Part shown: in pieces, positions 6,308 to 14,243 of the stretch
How positions within the stretch are numbered: position 1 is the stretch's first letter
How the letters are laid out: every line of letters begins with the position of its first letter
Assembly: GCF_018413465.1 (NCBI RefSeq)
Contig: NZ_JAHCDK010000001.1
Location: 186,001-250,000, forward strand
Length of the DNA stretch: 64,000 bases
Origin: Flavobacterium sp. CYK-55
Lineage (GTDB): Bacteria > Bacteroidota > Bacteroidia > Flavobacteriales > Flavobacteriaceae
Reading direction: 5' to 3'
Notes under the pieces: model-generated
The model's input: the letters and a program-made list of their open reading frames with translations, nothing else
Told to the model about the DNA's origin: nothing
Database searches by the model: none
Made by a program: the position numbers and the translations under genes

Positions 6308-9142
6308 TTAGCCCACCAAATTGATAATTTTACCCGGAACAATAATCACCTTATTCGGTGTGCGCCCTTGCAATTGTTGTTGGGTGCGCTCATCGGCCAT
6401 GACGATTTCTTCAATTTGCGCCGGTGTTAAATCAAGCGGCAATTTGAGCGTAAAACGCATTTTTCCGTTGAACGAAACCGGATATTCTTTTTCGCTTTCA
6501 ACCAAATATTTTGCTTCACACTCAGGGAACGCCACCTGCGAAACCGAACCTTCGTGACCCAATTGTTGCCATAATTCTTCAGCAATATGCGGCGCATAAG
6601 GCGACACCAATACAGCCAACGGCTCGAGAATAGCGCGGTGATGGCATTTTTGCTGACTGAGTTCATTCACGCAAATCATAAACTGCGAAACTGAAGTGTT
6701 GAATGAGAAATTGTCAATGTCTTCCGTAACTTTCTTGATGGTTTTGTGCAATGATTTATACATTTCGGCGGTAGGCTCATCACTAGTAACCACCCAACCG
6801 TTATCGTCAAAATACAAACGCCAGAGTTTTTTCAAAAACCCAAAAACACCCGTGATTCCGGCGGTGTTCCAAGGTTTGGCTTGTTCGAGCGGCCCGAGAA
6901 ACATTTCATATAAACGCAAAGTGTCGGCGCCGTATTCGGTACAAATATCATCGGGATTAACGACGTTGTATTTGGATTTGGACATTTTTTCGACTTCGCG
7001 ACCGACAATGTATTTGCCATTTTCTAAAATGAATTCTGCATTTTTATAATCAGAATACAAAGGGTGATTTTTGAACGCCTCAATGTCGAGTTCATTGGTG
7101 ATATCGTTGATGACAGACAAGTCAACGTGAATTGGATGAACATTTTGATCAGCGATTAATCCTTTTGAATATAACTTCTTAGAATCTTCACTTCTGTATA
7201 CAAAAGCACTCATCCCCAAAATCATTCCCTGATTGATGAGTTTTTTAAATGGTTCTTCAGTCGGCGCAAAACCGCGGTCTTTAAGGAATTTGTTCCAAAA
7301 ACGGCTGTAGAGCAAATGCCCCGTAGCGTGTTCGCTTCCGCCTATGTACAAATCGACATTTTCCCAATATTTTAAGGCATCTGCTGAAGCAAATTCGGTA
7401 GTGTTGTGCGCATCCATATAACGCATCCAATACCAAGAACTTCCGGCCCAACCCGGCATGGTGTTGAGCTCTAACGGAAATACGGTTTCATGATTGATTT
7501 GGTCATTGCTCACCACTTTGTTTTGTGCGGTTGACCACGCCCATTCTGAGGCATTCCCGAGTGGCGGTTGGCCATCTTCAGTAGGTAAATATTTTTCAAC
7601 TTCGGGCAATACCACCGGCAAATGCTCGGGCGCAATCATTTGTGGCAATCCGTTCACGTAATATACCGGAAACGGCTCGCCCCAATAGCGCTGACGCGAA
7701 AATACCGCATCGCGCAAACGATAGTTGACTTTGGCTTTTCCGGCTCCGATTTTCTCGAGTTCTTCGATGATTTTTTGGGTTCCGGTTTTGTAATCTAAGC
7801 CATTCAAAAAGCCAGAATTGATGAGTTCAAAACCGCTTTTGTCGGCAAAGGCGGCTTGTGAGATATCTTGGTTGAAAATGTTTTTGATTTCAGGCATGCC
7901 CAAGCTGCCTTTAAAGAAATTCGCAAAGGCATAATCGCGCTCGTCACCCGCAGGAACGGCCATAACCGCTCCGGTTCCGTAACCCGCCAAAACATAATCG
8001 CCAATCCAAACCGGAATGAGCTCTTGGGTAAACGGATGCATGGCATACGCCCCGGTAAAAACACCCGAAATGGTTTTGACATCGGCCATACGCTCGCGCT
8101 CTGAACGCTTGGCGGTTTTCTCGATATAAGCTTCGACCGCTCCTTTTTGTTCTGCGGTGGTAATCTGCTCAACCAATTCGTGTTCGGGCGCCAATGTCAT
8201 AAACGTTACGCCGAAAATCGTATCAGGTCGCGTAGTAAAAACATCAATGTGGAATTCAGAGTTTGGAATTTGGAATTTGACCATAGCTCCTACTGATTTT
8301 CCGATCCAGTTGCGCTGGGCTTCTTTGAGCGATTCGGTCCAATCAATTTCGTCTAAACCTTGCAATAAACGCTCGGCATAAGCTGAAATACGCATTGACC
8401 ATTGGGTCATTTTTTTGCGGATGACCGGATGACCACCACGCTCTGAAACGCCGTTGACAATTTCATCGTTGGCCAAAACGGTTCCGAGTGCCGGACACCA
8501 GTTGACCTCGGTTTCGGCCAAATAGGTCAAGCGATATTGCAATAATATTTTTTGTTTTTCGGCATCAGAAAACGCATTCCATTCTGCGGCTGTGAAGGAA
8601 CGAACATCGTCGTCACAAGCGGAATTGATAGAGCTATTTCCGGATTTTTCAAATACAGATATGAGTTCGGCAATGGGCAAAGCTTTTTGCGCATCATAGC
8701 AATAATACGACTCAAACAATTGAATAAAAATCCATTGGGTGTGTTTGTAATAATCTGGATTTGACGTGCGCACTTCGCGTTGCCAATCAAATGAAAACCC
8801 GATTTTGTCGAGTTGTTCGCGGTAACGGGCAATGTTCTCTCGCGTGGTTTTTTCGGGATGTTGACCCGTTTGAATGGCGTATTGTTCGGCCGGCAAACCA
8901 AACGAATCATAGCCCATCGGATGCAAAACATTAAAACCTTGGTGACGTTTGAAGCGCGCGTAAATATCTGAAGCGATGTAGCCCAGCGGATGTCCCACGT
9001 GTAATCCGGCGCCGGATGGATACGGAAACATATCGAGCACATAATATTTTGGTTTTTCGGCGTTGTTACTGGCAGCAAAAGTTTGGTTTTGGGCCCAGTA
9101 TTTTTGCCACTTGGTTTCGATTTCGTTCGGATGGTACTTCAT
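6308..9142 (-). CDS. leuS: leucyl-tRNA synthetase
   Basis: This class I synthetase of 944 residues charges tRNA-Leu in the cytoplasm. The signature HVGH lies at residues 48-51 in YPSGAGLHVGHPLGY, and KMSKS is at about residue 719 (EKMSKSKYN). The CP1 editing domain lies between them, with the threonine-rich TFGVTFMTLAPEH segment and GTGAVMAVPAGDERDY at about 395. In the latter a glycine replaces the usual histidine before the conserved editing-site aspartate. The length is slightly above the bacterial average (about 860) because of an insertion around residues 155-200 that I believe is common in Bacteroidota. No frameshift is visible. Confidence 0.97.
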   Translation of the reverse strand: MKYHPNEIETKWQKYWAQNQTFAASNNAEKPKYYVLDMFPYPSGAGLHVGHPLGYIASDIYARFKRHQGFNVLHPMGYDSFGLPAEQYAIQTGQHPEKTTRENIARYREQLDKIGFSFDWQREVRTSNPDYYKHTQWIFIQLFESYYCYDAQKALPIAELISVFEKSGNSSINSACDDDVRSFTAAEWNAFSDAEKQKILLQYRLTYLAETEVNWCPALGTVLANDEIVNGVSERGGHPVIRKKMTQWSMRISAYAERLLQGLDEIDWTESLKEAQRNWIGKSVGAMVKFQIPNSEFHIDVFTTRPDTIFGVTFMTLAPEHELVEQITTAEQKGAVEAYIEKTAKRSERERMADVKTISGVFTGAYAMHPFTQELIPVWIGDYVLAGYGTGAVMAVPAGDERDYAFANFFKGSLGMPEIKNIFNQDISQAAFADKSGFELINSGFLNGLDYKTGTQKIIEELEKIGAGKAKVNYRLRDAVFSRQRYWGEPFPVYYVNGLPQMIAPEHLPVVLPEVEKYLPTEDGQPPLGNASEWAWSTAQNKVVSNDQINHETVFPLELNTMPGWAGSSWYWMRYMDAHNTTEFASADALKYWENVDLYIGGSEHATGHLLYSRFWNKFLKDRGFAPTEEPFKKLINQGMILGMSAFVYRSEDSKKLYSKGLIADQNVHPIHVDLSVINDITNELDIEAFKNHPLYSDYKNAEFILENGKYIVGREVEKMSKSKYNVVNPDDICTEYGADTLRLYEMFLGPLEQAKPWNTAGITGVFGFLKKLWRLYFDDNGWVVTSDEPTAEMYKSLHKTIKKVTEDIDNFSFNTSVSQFMICVNELSQQKCHHRAILEPLAVLVSPYAPHIAEELWQQLGHEGSVSQVAFPECEAKYLVESEKEYPVSFNGKMRFTLKLPLDLTPAQIEEIVMADERTQQQLQGRTPNKVIIVPGKIINLVG

Positions 9143-9148
9143 AATTAG

Positions 9149-9180
9149 CTGAGTGCCTGAGTGCCTGACTAACTGAGTTT
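9149..9180. repeat. four 8-bp tandem units (CTGAGTGC-like)
   Basis: CTGAGTGC, CTGAGTGC, CTGACTAA and CTGAGTTT follow one another directly upstream of leuS. With the structured repeat at 9255 this makes up most of the 300-bp leuS-ftsX gap (9143-9442). The rest of that gap is AT-rich and must hold the two divergent promoters. Confidence 0.6.
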
Positions 9181-9254
9181 TTTACGCCAGAAGACAGAGA
9201 AAAACAGGAGCATTTTAGGGTTAAAAAAGATTTGAATATAAGCCGAATTTGCAT

Positions 9255-9337
9255 TAGCCCCGATTGCAGTAGAAATCCTTTTGGGCCGGGGTTCGGCGCA
9301 AAAGATTGCCACGAAAAGCGGGATTAGGCTTCTAAAA
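9255..9337 (+). repeat. structured intergenic repeat, family 1 copy A (Flavo-1-like)
   Basis: About 83 bp starting TAGCCCCGAT and ending GCGGGATTAGGCTTC. The inner arms (AAATCCTTTT and AAAAGATT) can pair around a GC-rich apical hairpin (GGGCCGGGG...CGGCGC). Shared ends and inner arms recur at 20595, 31089 and 42229, all on the plus strand. It lies in the divergent leuS/ftsX gap. It resembles the Flavo-1 non-coding RNA class, but I cannot run the covariance model. Confidence 0.65.
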
Positions 9338-9442
9338 ATCGAAGGCAAATTTACGTTTATTAGACGAAAGTCAAAACTTTAACCAGAGAAACTCTGCGGA
9401 ATCAAATTGTTTATTATTTTTACGCCATAATTGTATGCACTT

Positions 9443-10318
9443 ATGAGTTCTTCATTTGAAAAATTTCAAAAACGACGACTGTTATCTTCTTATTTTTCGG
9501 TGGTTTTGAGTATGTTTTTGGTCCTGTTCCTGTTGGGAATTTTGGGATTGTTCATCATCAATTCAAAAAAATTGTCGGATGATTTTAAAGAAAATATTGT
9601 GATGACGGTGTTTTTTAAAAATGAAGCGACCGACAGCGTGACCGGTGCGTTTGCGCAAGAACTCAAAGTAGCCAAGTTTGTCAAAAGCTCTGAATATGTA
9701 ACCAAAGAGCAAGCTGCCCAACAACATACCGAAGTAATTGGCGAGGATTTTATGACCTTTTTGGGTGCGAATCCGTTGCAGAATTCTTTTGATATTCACC
9801 TCAAAGCCGACTATATTGATTTGCCGAACATCCGCAAAATTGAAAGCCATTTCAGAGCCAACGAAATGGTGGCCGATGTGGTTTATGACAAGCAATTGGT
9901 GAGTTTGGTGAACGACAACATCAACAAAGTAAGTATGTGGATGCTGATCATCAGCGGAATTTTGGCGCTCATTGCTATTTTGCTCATCAACAGCTCAATG
10001 CGTTTGTCCATATACTCCAACCGATTTATCATTAAAACCATGCAAATGGTGGGCGCGACCAAATCATTCATTCGCAAACCGTTTATTTGGCGCAGTGTGC
10101 GTTTGGGTTTTGTGGCTGCGGTTTTGGCGGTTTTGGCACTGATTGGAACGCTTGTTTATATTGAAAATAATTTTCCGAATTTAGGCATTATGAATGATCC
10201 GACGCTGATTGCCGCTGTTTTGGCAGGCGTTTTGGCCGTGGGCATTTTGCTTTCGTGGATCAGCACTTTCTTTGCTACTCAACGTTATTTGAACTTAAGA
10301 ACCGACGATTTATACTAA
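9443..10318 (+). CDS. ftsX: cell division protein FtsX (ABC transporter permease)
   Basis: The ATG at 9443 (MSSSFEKFQKRRLLSSYF) gives 291 residues and is preferred over an in-frame TTG at 9431. The protein has the FtsX layout: a cytoplasmic N-terminus, TM1 at about 18-42, a periplasmic domain at about 45-155, and three C-terminal membrane helices forming the FtsX permease domain. With FtsE it would control peptidoglycan hydrolases at the division septum. ftsE is not in this window. It heads an apparent ftsX-DUF3098-uppP-truB run. Confidence 0.93.
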   Translation: MSSSFEKFQKRRLLSSYFSVVLSMFLVLFLLGILGLFIINSKKLSDDFKENIVMTVFFKNEATDSVTGAFAQELKVAKFVKSSEYVTKEQAAQQHTEVIGEDFMTFLGANPLQNSFDIHLKADYIDLPNIRKIESHFRANEMVADVVYDKQLVSLVNDNINKVSMWMLIISGILALIAILLINSSMRLSIYSNRFIIKTMQMVGATKSFIRKPFIWRSVRLGFVAAVLAVLALIGTLVYIENNFPNLGIMNDPTLIAAVLAGVLAVGILLSWISTFFATQRYLNLRTDDLY

Positions 10319-10323
10319 TCTTT

Positions 10324-10572
10324 ATGAAAGAAGAACAACCTCAAAAGCAAGAGTTTCTTTTTGAAAAAGTCAATTATACCATTTTACTCATCGGCATTGC
10401 GGTAATCATCCTCGGTTTTGTTTTGATGTCGGGCGGAGGCAGCGATGATCCGAAGGTTTTTAACGAATCGGTTTTTGATTTTAGAAGAATTCGTTTGGCG
10501 CCAACCACTGTTTTGATTGGTTTTGGCATCACGATTTATTCAATTTTAAAAAATCCTAAAAAAGCCGAATAA
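10324..10572 (+). CDS. DUF3098 family membrane protein
   Basis: The ATG at 10324, 5 bp after ftsX, gives an 82-residue protein. An upstream in-frame start at 10255 lies inside ftsX and is unlikely. It has two transmembrane helices (about residues 18-38 and 60-75) flanking a GGGSDDPKVFNESVFDFRRI linker. This is the pattern of DUF3098, a small family found beside ftsX in Bacteroidota. Function unknown. The tight spacing indicates co-translation with ftsX. Confidence 0.85.
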   Translation: MKEEQPQKQEFLFEKVNYTILLIGIAVIILGFVLMSGGGSDDPKVFNESVFDFRRIRLAPTTVLIGFGITIYSILKNPKKAE

Positions 10573-10670
10573 TTTATCAGACTATAAGATGGTAGGACAA
10601 TAAGACGGTAAGATTAGTTCTTGGCGATTTGTATCTTACAGTCATAAAATCTTAAAATCTCAAATCTCAA
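10573..10670. repeat. short-unit inverted repeat region between DUF3098 gene and uppP
   Basis: The left half contains degenerate units such as ACTATAAGAT and GACGGTAAGAT; the right half contains their complements (ATCTTACAGTC, ATCTTAAAATC). GACGGTAAGAT pairs with ATCTTACAGTC at 10 of 11 positions. The region could fold into a long imperfect hairpin within the operon. No ORF is seen. Confidence 0.5.
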
Positions 10671-11456
10671 ATGAATACATTTCAAGCATTGGTATTGGCG
10701 ATTATTGAAGGCATTACCGAATTTTTACCTGTGTCCTCAACCGGACACATGATTATTGCCAGTTCATTTTTTGGCATTGAACACGAAGAGTTTACCAAGC
10801 TTTTTACCATTGTAATTCAGCTCGGTGCTATTTTATCGGTGTTGGTTTTGTACTTCAAACGCTTTTTGCAAACGCTTGATTTTTACTTTAAACTGCTCGT
10901 GGCTTTTATTCCGGCGGTGGTTTTAGGGCTCATTTTTAGCAAAAAAATTGATGCTTTACTCGAAAACCCGGTGACTGTTGCCGTTTCATTGTTGCTCGGC
11001 GGTATATTGCTTTTAAAAGTAGACGATTGGTTTGGTCAAGCGCAAGAAACCGAAATCAGTTATGCCAAAGGTTTTAAAATTGGTTTGTTTCAGTGTTTGG
11101 CTATGATTCCGGGTGTTTCGCGCAGCGGTGCGAGTATTGTGGGCGGCATGAGTCAAAAATTATCGCGTACGGCAGCCGCTGAATTCTCCTTCTTTTTGGC
11201 TGTTCCGACCATGTTGGGTGCCACAGCCAAGAAATGTTATGATTACTACAAAGATGGTTTGGTATTGACCGGTGAACAAACCCAATTGCTGATTATTGGC
11301 AATGTGGTGGCGTTTATTGTAGCCATGCTGGCCATCAAGACTTTTATAGGTTATTTAAGCAAACACGGCTTTAAGGTTTTTGGTTATTACCGAATTGCCG
11401 TTGGTCTCATTTTGTTGGCGATTCACTTCTTGGTTCATCCGCTTTCGGTACTATGA
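10671..11456 (+). CDS. uppP: undecaprenyl-diphosphatase
   Basis: This 261-residue integral membrane protein of the BacA/UppP family dephosphorylates undecaprenyl pyrophosphate to recycle the lipid carrier for peptidoglycan and other envelope polymers. Both signature regions are present: the (E/Q)xxxE-type [18 protein letters not shown] at residues 8-25 and [13 protein letters not shown] at about residue 147. Seven or eight hydrophobic segments are visible. The stop overlaps the truB start by 4 bp (ATGA), so the two are translationally coupled. Confidence 0.96.
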   Translation: MNTFQALVLAIIEGITEFLPVSSTGHMIIASSFFGIEHEEFTKLFTIVIQLGAILSVLVLYFKRFLQTLDFYFKLLVAFIPAVVLGLIFSKKIDALLENPVTVAVSLLLGGILLLKVDDWFGQAQETEISYAKGFKIGLFQCLAMIPGVSRSGASIVGGMSQKLSRTAAAEFSFFLAVPTMLGATAKKCYDYYKDGLVLTGEQTQLLIIGNVVAFIVAMLAIKTFIGYLSKHGFKVFGYYRIAVGLILLAIHFLVHPLSVL

Positions 11457-12154
11457 TTTCGGCAGAAGATTTCTCAAACGGTCAAGTTGTTTTGATTGAT
11501 AAACCACTGCATTGGAGCTCATTTCAGGCGGTGAATAAAATGAAATGGGTGCTTAAAAGCAAACTCGGTCTCAAGAAAATTAAAATCGGTCATGCCGGAA
11601 CTTTAGATCCGTTGGCCACCGGATTGCTGATTGTTTGTACGGGTAAATTCACCAAAAAAATAGCTGAAATTCAGGGCCAGGTTAAAGAATATACCGGCAC
11701 TTTTTATATGGGTGCCACTACGCCATCGTATGATTTAGAAACTGAAGTTGACGCGCGTTTTGAAACCGCACACCTCAGCGATGAACTAATTGTAAAAACA
11801 ACCCAAAAATTCTTGGGCGAAATTGATCAAAAGCCACCTATTTTTTCAGCCATCAAAAAAGACGGAAAACGTTTGTACGAGCACGCCCGCGCTGGTGAAA
11901 AAGTTGAAATTGCCGCACGCAAAACCGTGATTCACGAATTTGAAATCACGCGCATCGCCTTGCCCGAAGTTGATTTTCGAGTGGTTTGTAGCAAAGGAAC
12001 TTACATTCGTTCACTGGCCTATGATTTTGGATCAGCACTTGATTCTGGTGCGCATCTGACCGCTCTGCGCCGAACCAAAATTGGCGATTATTCGGTGGAT
12101 GATGCTTTTGAGATTAGCACGTTTGAAGACTCAGTTGCTCACAGTGCAACATAA
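11453..12154 (+). CDS. truB: tRNA pseudouridine(55) synthase
   Basis: This 233-residue TruB makes pseudouridine 55 in the T-loop of tRNAs. The catalytic motif [13 protein letters not shown] (Asp in LDP, about residue 49) and the [15 protein letters not shown] motif are intact. It is shorter than E. coli TruB (314) because the C-terminal PUA-like extension is missing, as in many Bacteroidota. Its start overlaps uppP. Its 3' end overlaps the convergent thioredoxin-like gene by 41 bp. Confidence 0.95.
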   Translation: MISAEDFSNGQVVLIDKPLHWSSFQAVNKMKWVLKSKLGLKKIKIGHAGTLDPLATGLLIVCTGKFTKKIAEIQGQVKEYTGTFYMGATTPSYDLETEVDARFETAHLSDELIVKTTQKFLGEIDQKPPIFSAIKKDGKRLYEHARAGEKVEIAARKTVIHEFEITRIALPEVDFRVVCSKGTYIRSLAYDFGSALDSGAHLTALRRTKIGDYSVDDAFEISTFEDSVAHSAT

Positions 12155-12737
12155 GATCGGCTAATTCTTCTTGCGTACTCGCGCCTTTATCATGCAAATA
12201 CCACAACTGAAGTTCTGTTTTAGCGGTTTGGTCTACTACGCCATGTTGGGCTTTGTAGTCTATAATTAATTGCGCAGCTCCCGCAGGACGTGGCCCCCAA
12301 CTTGCTAAAACTTCCAGTGTTTCGGCTTTGAGCACAATGAGTTTGGGAATTGATTTGCTCCCGTTGGTTAAAAAATGCTGCATTAAATCATCGTGATCAT
12401 CGCGTAAAGCAATATGAAATTCAATTTGGCTGGAAGCTTGTGCCATTTTATCCATAATGGGCACTAATTGCGCTGCATCGCCACACCAACCTTCAGAAAG
12501 CACAAGCCAAATGTAAGATTGTTGCAACTTTTGCAATTTACCCAATGCTGAATCCGTTAAATGCATGGTTTTGTCTAATCGATTCATGCGCACTTGATTG
12601 AGCTCGGCATAATGAAGTAAATCTGAGGTTTGTTCATGTCCGGTTACTTTCCCTTCGGATAATAGTTGAGTAACAATCTTGCGATATTCTGTATAAGTGT
12701 AACTGTTTTGTATTGCACGTTTGATGGCAGTCTTCAT
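12114..12737 (-). CDS. thioredoxin-fold protein with a CGDA site
   Basis: This 207-residue cytoplasmic protein contains a thioredoxin-like domain (about residues 70-180). The active-site segment reads SEGWCGDAAQLVPIM: Cys85 is present, but the CxxC partner at 88 is alanine. The downstream cis-proline-type segment (SKSIPKLIVL) is retained. Flavobacteria carry related thioredoxin family proteins (Thioredoxin_9-like) with a WCGDxAQ site, so a monothiol or non-disulfide role is likely. It converges on and overlaps truB by 41 bp. Confidence 0.8.
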   Translation of the reverse strand: MKTAIKRAIQNSYTYTEYRKIVTQLLSEGKVTGHEQTSDLLHYAELNQVRMNRLDKTMHLTDSALGKLQKLQQSYIWLVLSEGWCGDAAQLVPIMDKMAQASSQIEFHIALRDDHDDLMQHFLTNGSKSIPKLIVLKAETLEVLASWGPRPAGAAQLIIDYKAQHGVVDQTAKTELQLWYLHDKGASTQEELADLMLHCEQLSLQTC

Positions 12738-12855
12738 GGGTATTAATTTTTACTGCACAAAGTTATTAATTTTAACAAATTTTGTACGATGACTTTAGTC
12801 ACACAAAGCAAAGTAGATTTTTTTTGAACTCGCTTTTGCAGATAAAGAATATAAC

Positions 12856-12863
12856 TATATTTG
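12856..12863 (+). promoter_or_regulatory. -7 promoter element of pyrH (TATATTTG)
   Basis: A TAnnTTTG match 20 bp before the pyrH ATG, with TTTG at 12835-12838 (17-bp spacer) as a candidate -33 element. It fixes the start at 12884 rather than at the upstream in-frame ATG at 12782. Confidence 0.65.
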
Positions 12864-12883
12864 CACAACCTATAAAATCACAC

Positions 12884-13591
12884 ATGAAATATAAAAGAAT
12901 TCTTCTGAAATTAAGCGGTGAAGCCCTCATGGGAGACCGTCAGTACGGTATTGACCCGGCTCGTTTGGCTGAATATGCAGAAGAAATCAAACAAGTACAC
13001 GACATGGGTGTTGAAATCGCTATTGTTATTGGCGGCGGAAACATTTTCAGAGGTGTAGCCGGAGCCAGCAATGGTATGGATCGTGTACAAGGAGACTACA
13101 TGGGCATGTTGGCCACCGTCATCAATGGCATGGCTTTACAAGGTGCTCTGGAAGACAAAGGAATGCTCACGCGTTTGCAAACGGCACTTAAAATTGAAGC
13201 CATTGCAGAACCGTACATCAAAAGACGCGCGGTTCGTCACCTTGAAAAAGGCCGTATCGTGATTTTTGGTGCCGGAACCGGAAACCCTTATTTCACGACC
13301 GATACTGCTGCTGTTTTGCGCGGGGTTGAAATTCACGCCGATGTTATTTTGAAAGGAACTCGTGTGGATGGAATTTACACCTCAGACCCTGAGAAAGATC
13401 CGAGCGCTACCAAATTTGATTATATTTCATTTGAAGATGTCATCAAAAAAGGCCTTAATGTAATGGATACCACCGCTTTTACTTTAAGTCAAGAAAACGA
13501 ATTGCCTATTTTGGTTTTTGATATGAATAAAGGTGGAAATCTGCTTAAAATCTGTAAAGGCGAAAATATCGGAACCGTAGTAAACGTATAA
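12884..13591 (+). CDS. pyrH: UMP kinase
   Basis: The ATG at 12884 ([15 protein letters not shown]) gives 235 residues, the normal size for bacterial UMP kinase of the amino acid kinase family, which makes UDP from UMP. Seen motifs are KLSGEALMG at the N-terminus, [10 protein letters not shown], and [17 protein letters not shown], which lines the nucleotide site. The 102 bp of in-frame sequence upstream contains the promoter and is not coding. frr follows 24 bp downstream, a common pyrH-frr pairing. Confidence 0.97.
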   Translation: MKYKRILLKLSGEALMGDRQYGIDPARLAEYAEEIKQVHDMGVEIAIVIGGGNIFRGVAGASNGMDRVQGDYMGMLATVINGMALQGALEDKGMLTRLQTALKIEAIAEPYIKRRAVRHLEKGRIVIFGAGTGNPYFTTDTAAVLRGVEIHADVILKGTRVDGIYTSDPEKDPSATKFDYISFEDVIKKGLNVMDTTAFTLSQENELPILVFDMNKGGNLLKICKGENIGTVVNV

Positions 13592-13615
13592 CAGACCGTC
13601 TCAAAATCTATAACT

Positions 13616-14179
13616 ATGACTGAAGAAATTGAATTTATCATAGACAGCGCCAAAGAATCGATGCAAGGCTCGATTGCGCACCTTGAAAAAAGCTTTTTGA
13701 ACATCCGCGCCGGAAAGGCTTCACCAGCCATGTTGGGCAGCGTGTTTGTTGATTATTATGGTTCACAAACACCTTTGTCGCAGGTTTCAAACGTCAATAC
13801 GCCTGATGCGCGCACGATTACAATTCAGCCGTATGAAAAAAGCATGTTGAGTCCGATTGAAAAAGCCATCATGGTGGCCAATTTAGGATTTAACCCAATG
13901 AATAATGGTGATGTCATCATCATTTCGGTACCGCCGCTTACTGAAGAAAGACGTCGCGATTTGACCAAACAAGCTAAATCTGAAGCTGAAGATGCCAAAA
14001 TTGGTATTCGCAACGCCCGTAAAGACGCCAATACCGACATTAAAAAATTAGAAAAAGAAGGCACTTCAGAAGATATTTGTAAATCAGCCGAAGAAGATGT
14101 ACAGCAATTGACCAACTCGTTCATTAAAAAAATCGACGATTTATTAGTGCTCAAAGAAGCCGAAATCATGAAAGTTTAA
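13616..14179 (+). CDS. frr: ribosome recycling factor
   Basis: This 187-residue protein has the three-helix-bundle/beta domain layout of ribosome recycling factor, which splits post-termination ribosomes with EF-G. Typical segments are FLNIRAGKASPAML, VNTPDARTITIQPYEKSML and PPLTEERRRDLTKQAK. It lies directly behind pyrH in one transcript that ends at the hairpin at 14201-14230. Confidence 0.98.
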   Translation: MTEEIEFIIDSAKESMQGSIAHLEKSFLNIRAGKASPAMLGSVFVDYYGSQTPLSQVSNVNTPDARTITIQPYEKSMLSPIEKAIMVANLGFNPMNNGDVIIISVPPLTEERRRDLTKQAKSEAEDAKIGIRNARKDANTDIKKLEKEGTSEDICKSAEEDVQQLTNSFIKKIDDLLVLKEAEIMKV

Positions 14180-14200
14180 TAGACGTTTTAGATACAATAA

Positions 14201-14230
14201 AATCCGCCTTTTGAGCGGATTTTTTATTTT
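14201..14230. terminator. bidirectional terminator between frr and the antiporter gene
   Basis: AATCCGC and GCGGATT form a 7-bp stem with a short loop, followed by a strong T-run on the plus strand and a TTTTA run on the minus strand. It sits between two converging genes. Confidence 0.8.
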
Positions 14231-14243
14231 TAGTCATCTTAAA

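Noticed and set aside
8527..9078. A 183-codon open frame on the minus strand
   Set aside because: It lies entirely inside leuS in another frame and its translation has no family pattern; it is a shadow of the GC-richer codon use of leuS.
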